Part shown: piece after piece, positions 30,287-41,992 of the stretch
Position numbering within the stretch: position 1 is the first letter of the stretch
Layout: the number at the start of each line of letters is the position of its first letter
Assembly (NCBI RefSeq): GCF_027579695.1
Contig: NC_083569.1
Location: 71,497,149-71,561,148 of the forward strand
Direction: 5' to 3'
Origin: Neoarius graeffei
Taxonomy: Eukaryota > Chordata > Actinopteri > Siluriformes > Ariidae
DNA length: 64,000 nt
Translations under genes and position numbers: made by a program
The notes under the pieces: model-generated
The model's input: the letters and a program-made list of their open reading frames with translations, nothing else
Database searches by the model: none
Told to the model about the DNA's origin: nothing

Positions 30287-30376
30287 AATCACAGCTTTTT
30301 GTTTATTGCATTTTGGAAAATATTCCAACTTTTCTGGATATTTTCCAAAACGCAGTAAACAAAAATCTGATTATTT
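30287..30376. repeat. 90-nt near-perfect hairpin
   Basis: Arms 30301-30327 and 30334-30360 are complementary with only a few mismatches (TTTGGAAAATAT is perfectly paired). Pairing continues outward through AATC-AG-TTTTTGTTT. The loop is about six bases. It may be a tiny MITE. The size also fits a microRNA-type precursor, but there is no evidence of expression. Confidence 0.7.
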
Positions 30377-30515
30377 AATTCACATAAACCTTTATTTAAC
30401 TGAGACAAGTACAAAGAAAAGCTTTTCAATAGTTTTATTGACCAACTTGATTGTATTTTGTAAATAATATAAACAAAGCTCAAATTTGATGAGCTGCTCT
30501 AATTTACTTTTACAG

Positions 30516-30783
30516 TCTCTGCATGTTTCAAATTTTACTTAACTTTTATTCTATTTTATTCTGCTGGGTTTTTTTTCTTTTTCTCCCCCTATTTGAACTT
30601 CTACTTCATTTTATTATTTTATTTCTACTATTGTTTAATTCTTATTATATTTCTTCCCATTTATTTTATGTAATTTTATTCTCTATTGTTTACTGTTTTG
30701 CTTTTACTTCTGTAAAGCACATTGAACTGCCACTGTGTATGAAATGTGCTATATAAATAAACTTGCCTTGCCTTGCCTTGCCT
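30516..30783 (+). repeat. LINE 3' end with (CCTTG)n tail
   Basis: T-rich 3' untranslated region, then TGTAAAGCACATTGAACTGCC, CTATATAAATAAACTTG and CCTTGCCTTGCCTTG, the characteristic end of fish L2/Rex-like LINEs. No ORF, 5'-truncated. Confidence 0.65.
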
Positions 30784-32596
30784 CTAATGGCTGAGGAAAT
30801 GGGATAGGATGAAGATTGTTTTGGGGGTAGTTCAAGAACAGATTATAGAACGGGTTTAGGAATTAGTGACTTTCCTGTAGACAACCGTCGGGGGGGGGGG
30901 GGGGGGGATCAAGAGGGTGGATATCCATAGATTATGAAAATGCCAGAATAACCCACACTTTACGTATTTTACAGCATTTTAATTAAATGTCGCAGTTTAG
31001 TTATTGTTAGTCCTGTATGCTATGATGGAGGGACACTTTTGCAAAGTAATTTCTAAAAATGAATACAAAAAGTGAGTCAGTATTGTATGAACCAAATTGT
31101 AACGTCGTTGATGTACTGCATCTCTCCACTTATCCAACTGATGATTTTGTACAGTCAGATTCGTTGAGAATCATGATTGTAATGGAAAGTGATTACATTT
31201 TGTCTTTCTCATGTGCACTAAAGTGCAGAGGACATTTTTCCAATATCCATTAGCAGCCCTACTGCCCGTGGGTGCAGAGACCCATCCAACGTAGAGACAG
31301 CATGGAGGGTAAACCCAGTTTTCTGTCTTGCCTGTATAATTGGATGTAACTGGACCTAAGGACCCTAACCCCCCTCCCTGCTGCTTGGGTAATGGATCAG
31401 GCTGTCGGGGCAGTGAGAACGAGTGGCCGAGGAAAAGGTCATTGTGTGTGTGAGACAGTAAGGGAAGGCTTGCTTTACCATTTAGTGAGCCATGAATCAC
31501 TAGGAGATTACTGTATCCTGGGATGTGTATAACTATTATAATGTAGTGCTCAGCTGTCTCTTTGTGTAATGGTGCACTTATAGATCACGTCTATAGATTT
31601 TTTTATTTTTATTTTTTCCTGTGTGAATATGCTGAGCTGGTGGGTTTATATCTGAGCTTGTATTCTGAACCGAGCATGCTGGTCTGGCTTTTAAAGCTGC
31701 AGGTTGATCATCTGAATTTGCAGGCGTCGTGTAAGTGTGTTAACAGAAAGTCACTCGCAGTTTGAGAAACTTCTTGCGCTGTGTTGTTGTGCAAGTCTGT
31801 TGTTACTTACAGTTGCAGCTGAAAATGGATGTTAATATATCTTCAGAATTGTGTATATTTTGTCCATTATTGCCTACTCCTGACCCTTTCTCTGTTGGTC
31901 TGCTCTCTCATTTATTAATTTTTCTCTATGCTGTTTCTTTTGACCTCGTATTCTCTCCCTTGCCCATAAAAAGGCTTATGGCTGAGCCGTATTGCTTTGG
32001 TTATATAACTCACGTGCACAATTACACAAACCCACACATGAATCTGCTTAGGCATGGTTCCTTGAACATGAGGGTCATTGGCCTAAAAAAATAGAAAGGG
32101 ACATGCCGAGGCAATCACTAGCTCACAAACGTACACAGAGGATAAAAATATTTTGCTTATGCATATGTTTGATTGATTGATTGATTGATTGCATATTTAT
32201 AGAACTGGTCCCTCAGGTTTGTCATGCTCCTACAGAAGGCTCTTGATGCTGTAGGATATGCTTTGCAGGTTTTTTTTTTTTTTAATTACCCGTCTTGGTA
32301 ACAGGTAGATCAAGGAAACAGGTGACTCACTGAAGCTGAAAAAAAAAGTAACCTGTTCAGCCTGCTGGATCAGTGTGTATATACAGTATGACTTCATTTT
32401 CATTCATCTGGCCTATAGTTAAATATCCAAACCTGATCTATTTGACCTAGAATTCACACCAAAAAGCTACCTTTTGTTCAGTCCACACTGCTAATGGCAC
32501 AACTGGTAGGAAACGAGGAACTTGAATGCTTCTTTTTTTTCTTCCCCCCAAGAAAAACAGTGTCTATGCCAGGGTTGTAACTGAATATGAATATAT
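30784..32596. other. Intronic sequence
   Basis: An 18-nt G run at 30890-30907 and a TTGA tetramer repeat near 32170-32190. No exon or transposon recognised. Confidence 0.4.
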
Positions 32597-32607
32597 TATT
32601 CTGAATG

Positions 32608-32992
32608 AGGCGGCACGGTGGTGTAGTGGTTAACACTCTCACCTCACAGGAAGAAGGTCTGGGTTCGAGCCCTGTGGCCGGCGAGGGCCTTTCTGTGTGG
32701 AGTTTGCATGTTCTCCCCGTGTCCACGTGGGTTTCCTCCGGGTTCTCCGGTTTCCCCCACAGTCCAAAGACATGCAGGTTAGGTTAACTGGTGACTCTAA
32801 ATTGACCGTAGGTGTGAGTGTGAATGGTTGTCTGTGTCTATGTGTCAGCCCTGTGATGACCTGGCGACTTGTCCAGGGTGTACCCCGCCTTTCGCCCGTA
32901 GTCAGCTGGGATAGGCTCCAGCTTGCCTGCGACCCTGTAGAACAGGATAAGCGGCTACAGATGATGGATGGATGGATGGATGGATGGATGGA
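32608..32992 (+). repeat. V-SINE, plus strand, (GGAT)n tail
   Basis: Reads GGCGGCACGGTGGTGTAGTGG (A box), GGTTCGAGCCC (B box), the V-domain, the family 3' region and seven GGAT repeats. TATTCTGAATG duplicates flank it (32597-32607 and 32993-33003), exact over 11 bp. Most family copies have a GAGAT-type tail instead. Confidence 0.95.
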
Positions 32993-33639
32993 TATTCTGA
33001 ATGTACAGACATGTTCTAAGCATAAATGTTTAGCTACGAATGAAAGGTGCACTAGAGGTGAGTATCAGGGCTAGGATGCAGTTATAGGACGCAAACTAAC
33101 ATCAGTCAAGCAGCAGGTTTTTACTTTTTTGTGTGGGCAAGCAGCCGGATATAAAATTGTGATTGGATATACAGCAAAGAAAGAAACACCACATTCATTG
33201 TACAATGCTTTTAGTGTTCATTCATTCGTCATTAGTAACTGCCTGGTGTACATCAAGGTGACTTTCAATTAGGCTATTAGTTTTTTGTTTATTTTGGGAA
33301 ACGGAAGCAACTAAATTTGTTAACTATCACAAGTGGGATTAAATAAACAGCCTTGGACATCTCTCGAGTGATGTAGCTGAGGTTGAGGAACTGTCAAAGC
33401 CAGAAATCGCACTGAATGAGGAGGAGCTTCTTCCCTCATGCAATTCGGGTTCTTAATCAGGACGATAACTAAGTATCGTCACCACTTCACCCTCATCCTC
33501 GTGTAATTTCATCTAACTAAAGTACAGTATATACAGTACACTTCTATAGTAGTTTTACCTCTTTGTGTAACCTAATTACAGTGCTATATACATTTGAATA
33601 TATTTGGTACAGTGCAATATATTTCTTGTGTTCAATATA

Positions 33640-34140
33640 ATTGACAGTTTCTCCATGAAATCGAGTCATACATGAGCTAATGGCCAGTGAGGTGCGTAGT
33701 ACCAAGTTGGCTATAAGCCATGTACAATGAGCTTGAGTGGAATAACTGTTTTATTCTGTCCACATTCACTGGATTTTGAGAAACGGAGCATTTTTATTTT
33801 TTTGCAAATGCGATAAATAGAAACTTTGTACAAAATGTCCAACAAAATCATTTCTGCTTAGAATGTAAACAAACTGGCGAAATGACAGTAGTAATTTGTG
33901 AAAAATACTATAATAATAATTCTTGGGGAAAAAAGTTCTCGCAATCAAATACTTTTTTTTATTCCATATTTTGTTGCTTTTTTGGGGGGGGGGGGGCATT
34001 TAGTCCTCGGTTGGTTCAGCGACACGCTCCACCATTGTTTTTCTCTACTCACGGTGTATGAGCTGATATCCTAGTAGTGGAGTAGCCAATCAGAGCATGC
34101 GATTGCTCATATCCAGCGAATGTGGATAGAATAATTATCC
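33640..34140 (-). mobile_element. AACAGTTAT-ended element, minus-strand copy
   Basis: Reverse complement matches 13890-14535: GGATATGAGCAATCG, GATTGGCTACTCC, ATGGTGGAGCGTGTCGCTGA for the exon start near 34035, and GGAATAACTG at the other end. The exon is shorter and broken (GAGGACTAA) and a G run sits where coding sequence should be. Confidence 0.6.
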
Positions 34141-34149
34141 ATATTGTGT

Positions 34150-34395
34150 ATATTGCAGTATTATATACATATTCTGCAGAGCACTCATTGCATTATTTTA
34201 TATTCATATTTTTTCATTCCATTTATTACTCTATTTTCCTCCCTTTCCTTTTTACTACTACTTACTTCCTCCTTCTCTCCCCACCAACACACATACTATC
34301 TTTACAACCTATGGAGCATTGCAATAAGCATTTCACTGCACGTCGTATTCTGTATGATTTGTGTATATGACAAATATAAATTTGAATTTGATATA
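34150..34395 (+). repeat. LINE 3' end
   Basis: The AAGCATTTCACTGCACGTCGT, GTATATGACAAATATAAATTTG pattern is the usual 3' end of a fish LINE (Rex/L2-like). It directly abuts the preceding element. Confidence 0.55.
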
Positions 34396-35553
34396 ACTAG
34401 CTACAGATAGTGGCATTGTTACATCCCTAGTCTATACATACAGTATCAGTGGAACCTGGGCAGAGGGGAGAGTTAACGAAGTTGAGCCCATTGTAATTGC
34501 AGCAAATGGCATACTGAATTTGTTTATTCCAGTCCCCATGTTGGTTTAATGAGCATCTTTTTTGCCAGACAGTTTGCTCTTTAGCTACAGGCTACGAAAT
34601 TAAAACCATCATTGAAGATTGAAGTTCATTGCATATACAAAGTGGAAGGGTGTGAATTTGAACAAATGTCTATGAAATGCTTGGGGGGGGTCTTCAGGAA
34701 CACCTTTGGAGTAAAATTGTGTGTTTTGTTTAGGTTCATACTCGCACCTTTCCAAACAGTGACTGACTATAATCTCAGCAGTTGGTTTCCTCTCTACTCT
34801 CCTTCCTGCTCTCTCAGCCCGCAAGTTCCAATAACAGCGTAGCATGCTAGTGTGTATTTAGGAAGTTCAGCCATTGTTTTTGAGAAGCGTCCAGGAAGGA
34901 AGAAACCCCGCCCACTCATTTCCCATCCAGCTTCCTGTCGCACTGATGATGCCACAGAGCTATGGTTATGTTGGAAACACTGTGTGACCCTTTGACCTTG
35001 TATGCTAGTGAGTAAAGCAGAAAGATTGAAGCATGATGATGGAAGCTGTTGGTCGCACAAGTTTGAATTTGATAATCGGGGCACATCGAGAAGTACAGTA
35101 ACTGATATGACAGTTTGAGCCCGTTTTAGAGATCCTTTGGGATGGAATATGGTCATGTATAGAGGATTCCTATTAGCTAAATGGATTCCATTATTTTGAA
35201 TGTGAAGTGGCCTCAGTGAGTGTGCTTTTAGTATGAGGATGTGAAGCACTTTTCTTTTGCTTTCAGTGCTATTCTGTGAGCTAATGGCTTACTAACTTAT
35301 GTTTGCTAAAAAGCTTTAATGAGTGGTCGTGCTTTGGAAAGACCTGGCTTGAGGCAGGCCAGAGGATTGTATCTGCGTATCTTTCCTATGGGAACACTGC
35401 TCAATCAGGCTTACTGAAGCACATTTCCTGAAAGTGTTTTTTGTAGTGTGTGTGTATGAGAAAAAGACAGCTATTGGGCAATAGCTTGTGTCATGGTTGA
35501 CTGATAACCAGATGGAAAATATTGCGCATGATCATGATGTTACAGCTATAAGA
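34396..35553. other. Intronic sequence, nothing recognised
   Basis: No repeat family or exon recognised. A 151-codon minus-strand open frame (34794-35249) has no domain-like pattern. Confidence 0.35.
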
Positions 35554-35563
35554 ATTAATTAAT

Positions 35564-35924
35564 CTCATCTCATTCATCTCATCTTCTACAGGGTCGCGGG
35601 CAAGCTGGAGCCTATCCCAGCTGACTACGGGCGAAAGGCGGGGTACACCCTGGACAAGTCGCCAGTTCATCACAGGGCTGACACATAGACACAGACAACC
35701 ATTCACACTCACATTCACACCTACGGTCAATTTAGAGTCACCAGTTAACCTAACCTGCATGTCTTTGGACTGTGGGGGAAACCGGAGCACCCGGAGGAAA
35801 CCCACGCGGACACGGGGAGAACATGCAAACTCCACACAGAAAGGCCCTCGCCGGCCACGGGGCTCGAACCCAGACCTTCTTGCTGTGAGGCGACAGTGCT
35901 AACCACTACACCACTGTGCCGCCC
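35564..35924 (-). repeat. V-SINE with 10-bp target duplication
   Basis: ATTAATTAAT flanks exactly (35554-35563 and 35925-35934). The GCCGCTTTATCCTG segment near the tail is missing, so this copy has a small internal deletion. Confidence 0.93.
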
Positions 35925-35934
35925 ATTAATTAAT

Positions 35935-37989
35935 TTTACTAAAAATAAATAAATAAAAATCATAATTCACATTGGGAACATGATTCACATCCAGATTTTT
36001 TTCCCATATTGTACCATATTTTTACAATATGGTACAGTGAACATTTTATTGATTTTACAGTGCCGCTCTTGGTAGTGAGCATGTATAGTGAACTGGAAGC
36101 CAGCTGGCATTTGAATTAACTCTAATGAAGGGCCTTAAATTAAAACGGCAAACAAAACTCCAAAATGTCGGCATGAAAATTAGTTATGTGGATTGTTGTG
36201 TGGATTCTAGGTTGCCTAATGCTTGTCCCACTAGAAGAATTATAGAGCCTTAATCAATGGTGTATGTGATGAACCCCAGTGGTAGATTTAAAAAATAATA
36301 TTTGTCTGTCCGTCTGTGAATCTTGTCCACACTACAAGATTTTGCTAGAATCTCTAGCTAGTTTGTTCTTGTGAACAAATGTGACTTTGGATCAAGTAAA
36401 CTTGGAGGACGACTTCGTTTTGGCTGTCATTGTTTACTGATCCGTCATGCACAACGTCAAGCTTGGGTTTTCACGAGGCAGTTGTAGTTTCCCACACTAC
36501 AGGATGTTTAGTTGTAAAACATGTTTAAGGTTTAATCAGGGCAACAACAACAAAAAAAAGCAAGCTATTCTCTGGACCCTGAATAGATAGAGGGTAATCT
36601 GGAAGCTGAAGACTACTTCAAAATCAACAGGCTTTTTATAGATATCAGTGCCAGAAAACATTAAGGTAGGTAAACAAATAATAAGCACACTGAAACATAT
36701 CGTTTGTCAAAGTTGGAATGTTTTCTTAGCTTAATAAAATATCACTTTGGGATTTGGGATTTAAGTGCGTAGTATAGCGCTGCTGCTAATGTTCACTGTG
36801 TGGTCGAGATAAACTGCTGTGAGACGAACGGTCGTCTGCTCTGGTTGTTTTCATCTGAAGCCACATTTGTTCATGTGAAACTAAATATTTTAAAATGGAT
36901 CCAATCTGTTTGTGTGTGCATGCGAGTGTATTTGTGTGCATGTTGGAGTCTGAAAGCTATCATTTTCCTAGTAAGACTGTGTGTGTGGGCGACAAGAGGG
37001 CTTCTGGGTAATGTAGTCCAGGGGGATATAACTGGCCTGGAGGAACCTCTCCATCTGTCTTGACCACACAAGTGTTAATCCTTTGCATTTTTACAAGAAA
37101 TCTGAGGTTGTTAAAGTTACCAGAATGTCCACATCATTCCACCCACAACACTCTTTCAGAGATATTTGGCTCAGGAACAGAGATACACTCGTAGGTCATG
37201 TGACGTAGGGCATTAAGTTGAAGGAAAGCTGTATTGATCGATGGGAAGGATTCCAGAAAACACCATTATCTCTGTGTGTGTGTGTGTACACAGTGTACAC
37301 TCAGACTCTGAATAACAATTCCCTATAAATAAAAGGATGAATGTTCTGTCGTGCTACGCTGTTAGTTAGTAAGGCACTCTTCTGCTTAGCCTGTTGTCAT
37401 CCCAGCTGATGCTTCTTTACTGCCACTGAAGCCTATATGCTATATGCTCATGCTACTGCTAATCTAGCTAATTTGCTGCTAGCATTAATGTTTCTAAATT
37501 ATACCAACTCGAACAGTTAGTCTTTACCAGCCGCAGTACTACTTGTGTAGTTTATCTTGTCAGACAGCCATACTCTGTCTCCAAACTTCTCCAAGCATGT
37601 TAGACTGTAATTTCACACTGTGTAACCAAGCATGATGAGCCTTAGCCAGTGCACTCTAAATCTTTTTACAAGAGAGTCCCGGTTGGTATACGGTAGAGTG
37701 GCGTATAACAAAAGTGTCACACCTGAGTCTTTTTGTTTTCCTGCTGTAATTTTCCACGTTTAAAAAAAAAAAAAAAAAAGCCTTTGTGTTGGTTAACTAT
37801 AGCTTGTTGCGTCATAGGACAATTCATTATGAATTCATCATTTGAGCTATATACAATAACGTTAGTGAGCTGTGAAGTGGCTCAGCCGCTACTATTCTCC
37901 AGAACCTTCATCACCGTCATCATCATCTGAGCGTGAACATGACTCTGCAGGAAGAATGCAGCCATCTGGAAACGGGTCGTCTCACTCTT

Positions 37990-38032
<43 letters not shown>

Positions 38033-38681
38033 GTCCTTGCTCTCTGTGACCGTTCCGAATAATTTTATCACCGCCATTTGCAGCTTTATAACATTAGGCG
38101 TTTATCGGAACTGAAGGTAAATTTAATTTCCCTCAGCTGCAGAATTGACCCCCTCATCCCTACCGGACATCCCAACCTGAGAAGCATCATAAAATTAAAA
38201 CCCATATTTAATAAACAATACCTAACCATACATGTTTTTTGAGAAGAGAGGTCACAATTTTAGGTATTTTATAAACTAGTTGTACGTGTGTGTGTGTGGT
38301 AGTAGTATCAATGGCTGCATTTCCATGCAAAATAATTTATTTTGATTGCAGGTTTCAAACAAACTAACATATAAACTCAATTTCCATTTACATACATGTT
38401 GCATGTAATCCTAACCAACGTTACCATAGCATTGACGCACAGGACTATCCTGTCAGCGAGCAGTAAGCAGTCATGTTAAATGTGAGTGTCTGAGAGCCAA
38501 ACATCCCCTAAATGCCCGGATTAAACAGACGAGAGCGATTTGTCTCCGATCATTCTACTTTGAGATGTTCGTTGGCTGTAGTATGAGCTTTGTTTCATGA
38601 TCACATGACCAGGTTTTGTACCTAAAGTGCAAATAATCATGGTCAAAGTTTGAATGGCTGTTTTCCTGTTTAACAAAACAG
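35935..38681. other. Intronic sequence
   Basis: Contains a (TG)n run near 37274-37286, an A run at 37762-37779 and (CT)n at 37992-38029. No exon or transposon recognised. Confidence 0.4.
37992..38029. repeat. (CT)n microsatellite
   Basis: About 18 CT units, a polypurine/polypyrimidine tract. Confidence 0.95.
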
Positions 38682-38712
38682 ATTGTCAGCAGAGGTGGAC
38701 AAAGTACCCAAT

Positions 38713-38893
38713 TTAAGTAAGTAAGTAAGTAAGAGCCTTTATTGTCTCTTCAAGAGAGAAATTTGTCTTGGGCACAAAGTCTGGCAATTCACATCGACTT
38801 ATACACACAATGGACAACACAAAATACATTTAACGTTTAACATCCACACAACAGCATTCATAATAAATATTACCACACACACACCCACCCATA

Positions 38894-38956
<63 letters not shown>

Positions 38957-39215
38957 CCCCATCACCCCCCCTTCCTAAGAAAATTAAAAGACCAGGGAAT
39001 GAAATTGCACTTAACATAATACCACGGGTGGCAAAGCCTAAAAAAACCTAACCTAACACCCCCACCCCAACACCCCCACACTACCTACTATTGAGTAATT
39101 TAATAGACCAAGGAACCATTGACAATTTAAACCTATTTGTCCTGCAGTTTGGCAGCCTATATCTTCTTCCTGATGGTAAGAGTTCATATTCTCCATGCAA
39201 AATATGTTCATCATC
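38713..39215 (-). repeat. LINE 3' fragment with (TAAG)n tail
   Basis: TAAGTAAGTAAGTAAG is followed by AGCCTTTATTGTCTC and GAAATTTGTCTTGGGC, the minus-strand end of a Rex1-like LINE. It includes a long (AC)n run at 38895-38952. The 5' limit near 39215 is approximate. Confidence 0.6.
38895..38952. repeat. (AC)n microsatellite
   Basis: About 29 AC units inside the LINE fragment. Confidence 0.95.
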
Positions 39216-39845
39216 CTCTACGATTCATTACTGAAGTGAAAGTACAGATCCCACTGGTCAAATGTTACTCCGATACAAGTGAAAGTTGTACCGTCAATTT
39301 TTTACTTAAGTCAAAGTAGTGAAGTACTTGCTTTTAAAAATACTTAAGTATTAAAAGTACATTTTCTGTCAACGCATCGTTGTATTATTGCCACAACGCT
39401 TACAAAACCTAACGCCTCTGAAGCAACCGACTGGATTATTTTGTGAATTCACAAAATGAACGCATGCTGTGCCATCATGATGGTTTAACGTTAAGCTAGC
39501 TAGTCAGTGAAACTCCACCCGACATGCTAGCAAACTCTTTTCAAACTCGAAATCATATTGGGTAGCTTATGTCACGAGAAAAGAGATTTCTACATTCTGT
39601 TTATTTGGCAAGATTATGCTAAAACATATTTCTGAAAGGACTTCAGATAAGTTAACGTTATTCATGTTAGCGTAGCTCCGTTTTTACATGCTAACTAACA
39701 GTGTCCAAGTTAACTAGCTATGTGTTAACGTTAGCCGTGGAAAAGGCGACGGCAACTTGGCGGGCAAATCCATAGAAAGTCATTTGACTAACCAGACTGC
39801 ATAGCTATTGCAATGTTATCGCTAGCTCTAAACGCACAGACAACT

Positions 39846-40064
39846 TCACTGCAAGCTTTCGCTTGGAATAAAATGTTTACAGACCTCAATATGCTTCCGC
39901 AGGTCGGACGGCGAGTTTTTGTAGGCCGTGATGTGGTTCGTTTTAGGGAAACAAAGCAAACATTTAAAACGAAATGAATCTTTAATCCTTTCAGAAAACT
40001 GAAACATGGGTTCTAGGTAAAGCCATGGGTGCGTGCATTCTCCAGAAGAACCGCCTCCTTCCAT
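39846..40064 (-). pseudogene. hAT transposase first exon, BED-type zinc finger
   Basis: 72 residues: MEGGGSSGECTHPWLYLEPM, then a finger with FKCLLC (C-x2-C), and NSPSDLRKHIEVCKH. The spacing C-x2-C...H-x5-H and the S-x-L-R-x-H motif are typical of BED fingers in hAT transposases, which bind the element ends. No catalytic region (hAT dimerisation domain) is present between here and the element ends. Confidence 0.6.
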
Positions 40065-40615
40065 TCTGCCGTCAACTGATCGTGTTCAAATAATGCTGCG
40101 GAGAAATCATTGAATTGATTTTATACAGTCTATGGATGTGACGTGACCCTAGTGATTACTGACAGACTGTCTCAGTGTCACCTGTGAAAAAAAAAACAAT
40201 CATGTTTTAGAAAAGAAAAGTAAAAAACATCCACTTTCAAAGCTGCTTCATAGTAACGAGTAACGAGGACCTTGATAGAAATGTAGTGGAGTAAAAAGTA
40301 CGATATTTGTCTTTCAAATGTAGTGAAGTTAAAGTCATAAGTTTCCAAAAAAAATAATACTCGAGTAAAGTACAGATACTCAAAAAGTGTACTTAAGTAC
40401 AGTACTCAAGTAAATGTACTTCGCTGCTGTCCACCTCTGATTGTCACTGTGTTAACTAGATAGATATTTGATTGACATTAAGCTCTCTGTTTTACACTAT
40501 TCCCGGTTAGATGTACACCTCTTTCATTCTCGCTCATTCAGATTATTAGCACGTTACGTACAAGCTTGCATCTAAAACCACAATTTCCAAAGCAGTCTGG
40601 TTAAAAATTTCTTAA

Positions 40616-41846
40616 AGGAAAAGGCAACTTTTGTACAAAACCAGGTGTGTAATAGGAGAAAAACATATACGTAATCAATTCCGTTAATTATTTCCATTAT
40701 ATATCGAACATCTCATCATCTCTAGTCGCTTTATCCTTCTACAGGGTCGCAGGCAAGCTGGAGCCTATCCCAGCTGACTACGGGCGAAAGGCGGGGTACA
40801 CCCTGGACAAGTCGCCAGGTCATCACAGGGCTGACACATAGACACAGACAACCATTCACACTCACACCTACGCTCAATTTAGAGTCACCAGTTAACCTAA
40901 CCTGCATGTCTTTGGACTGTGGGGGAAACCGGAGTACCCGGAGGAAACCCACGCGGACACGGGGAGAACATGCAAACTCCACACAGAAATGCCCTCGCCG
41001 GCCCCGGGGCTCGAACCCAGGACCTTCTTGCTGTGAGGCGACAGCGCTAACCACTACACCACCGTGCCGCCCGTTATATCGAACATGAAAAAATATTTTT
41101 AACTTTGAAATCATGAATTGACAGAGGAGTCGAAGTTGGAGGCGGCAGCCATTTTGAGATTGTGGGCAACTATAAACCAATCAGAATCTTTCGTTAATGC
41201 GCCTCCCTCTGATCTGTGATGTCACTGGGCCCATGAAAACAGTGTTTACAAGCAGATCACTGTGAGTAGGAGTCCCGGCGGGTGGCTTGTATTCGATTTG
41301 TTTATATCCCGACCTTGTCAGCTGCCAGATTTATGTTCATGGACCCGGTAAGCTGGTAAATAATATTTTTTTTTTTTTTCTTTACCAAATTCTAACAGAA
41401 AACGAGAGCGCCCGAAAGGGAAAACCGAGCCGAGCCGCTTCACGCATGCGCAGTAGGCTTGGTAGGACAAATCCAAATAGGAGTCATTCAGGATTCAGCC
41501 ATGTTTTTGCTCCGTGTTTTTACTCAACCAAAGTTATACAGTATTATGAGCTTTAAGTTGCATAAATAAAACCATTTGGTGAAACTTTGAAGAAGCAATT
41601 GTACTGGTTTTTTACCTTATTACCATGAAGCACTGAAGAGTTCTTTTCAGTGGTGGGCCGCATGACGTCACGCAGTAGATCAATATGGCGGAACGCATCT
41701 TCGCTGAACTCAGCGCAAGCCCATATTATTAAAAGTTAAAAGATACTGTTATGCGGTCTGTTCTTTCTCTATAAATTCCATGATCGATTACTTTATATAT
41801 TTATCTATCTATTTGTGGTGATTTTGTACAAAAGTTGCCTTTTCCT
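40616..41846. mobile_element. TTAA-flanked transposon derivative
   Basis: AGGAAAAGGCAACTTTTGTA and its exact inverse complement form perfect ends of about 25 bp (40616-40640 and 41822-41846), flanked by TTAA at 40612-40615 and 41847-41850. TTAA duplication points to Kolobok- or piggyBac-type transposition. The interior is low in coding potential. Two patches near 41141-41152 and 41690 have ATGGC/GCCAT motifs as seen at first exons of fish elements. A V-SINE is inserted at 40712-41075. Confidence 0.85.
40712..41075 (-). repeat. V-SINE inside the TTAA-flanked element
   Basis: ATATCGAACAT duplicates at 40701-40711 and 41076-41086, exact over 11 bp. It lacks six bases (ACATTC) of the CACTCACATTCACACC stretch and has a short tail. 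Confidence 0.93.
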
Positions 41847-41937
41847 TTAAATTGGTCATGCAAGGTGTTGAAACTTGAAAGCGTTTTCTGTATTGCACTG
41901 CTTTGTGAATCAGACTCTGGTATCCAAGACTCAAAGG

Positions 41938-41990
41938 AGCTGTGTATAATAAAAAGCTGTGTATAATAAAAAGCTGTGTATAATAAAAAG
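41938..41990. repeat. 17-bp tandem repeat, three units
   Basis: AGCTGTGTATAATAAAA repeated three times almost exactly. Confidence 0.9.
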
Positions 41991-41992
41991 GG

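Larger units (their letters stand above)
38690..40439 (-). mobile_element. hAT-type element with BED-like exon, LINE-interrupted
   Basis: The left end CAGAGGTGGACAAAGTAC and the right end, read inward, CAGAGGTGGACAGCAGC are inverted repeats. Flanks ATTGTCAG (38682-38689) and ATTGTCAC (40440-40447) agree at seven of eight positions, as expected for hAT. Subterminal regions repeat AAGTAC/AGTACTTAAG motifs. The minus strand holds a zinc-finger first exon. A LINE 3' fragment is inserted near the left end. Confidence 0.88.

Noticed and set aside
34794..35249. 151-codon minus-strand ORF
   Set aside because: No recognisable motif and no supporting splice sites; length alone is weak evidence in 64 kb.
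36003..36036. Short palindrome CCATATTGTA...TACAATATGG
   Set aside because: A 10-bp stem in AT-rich DNA is expected by chance in a window this long.
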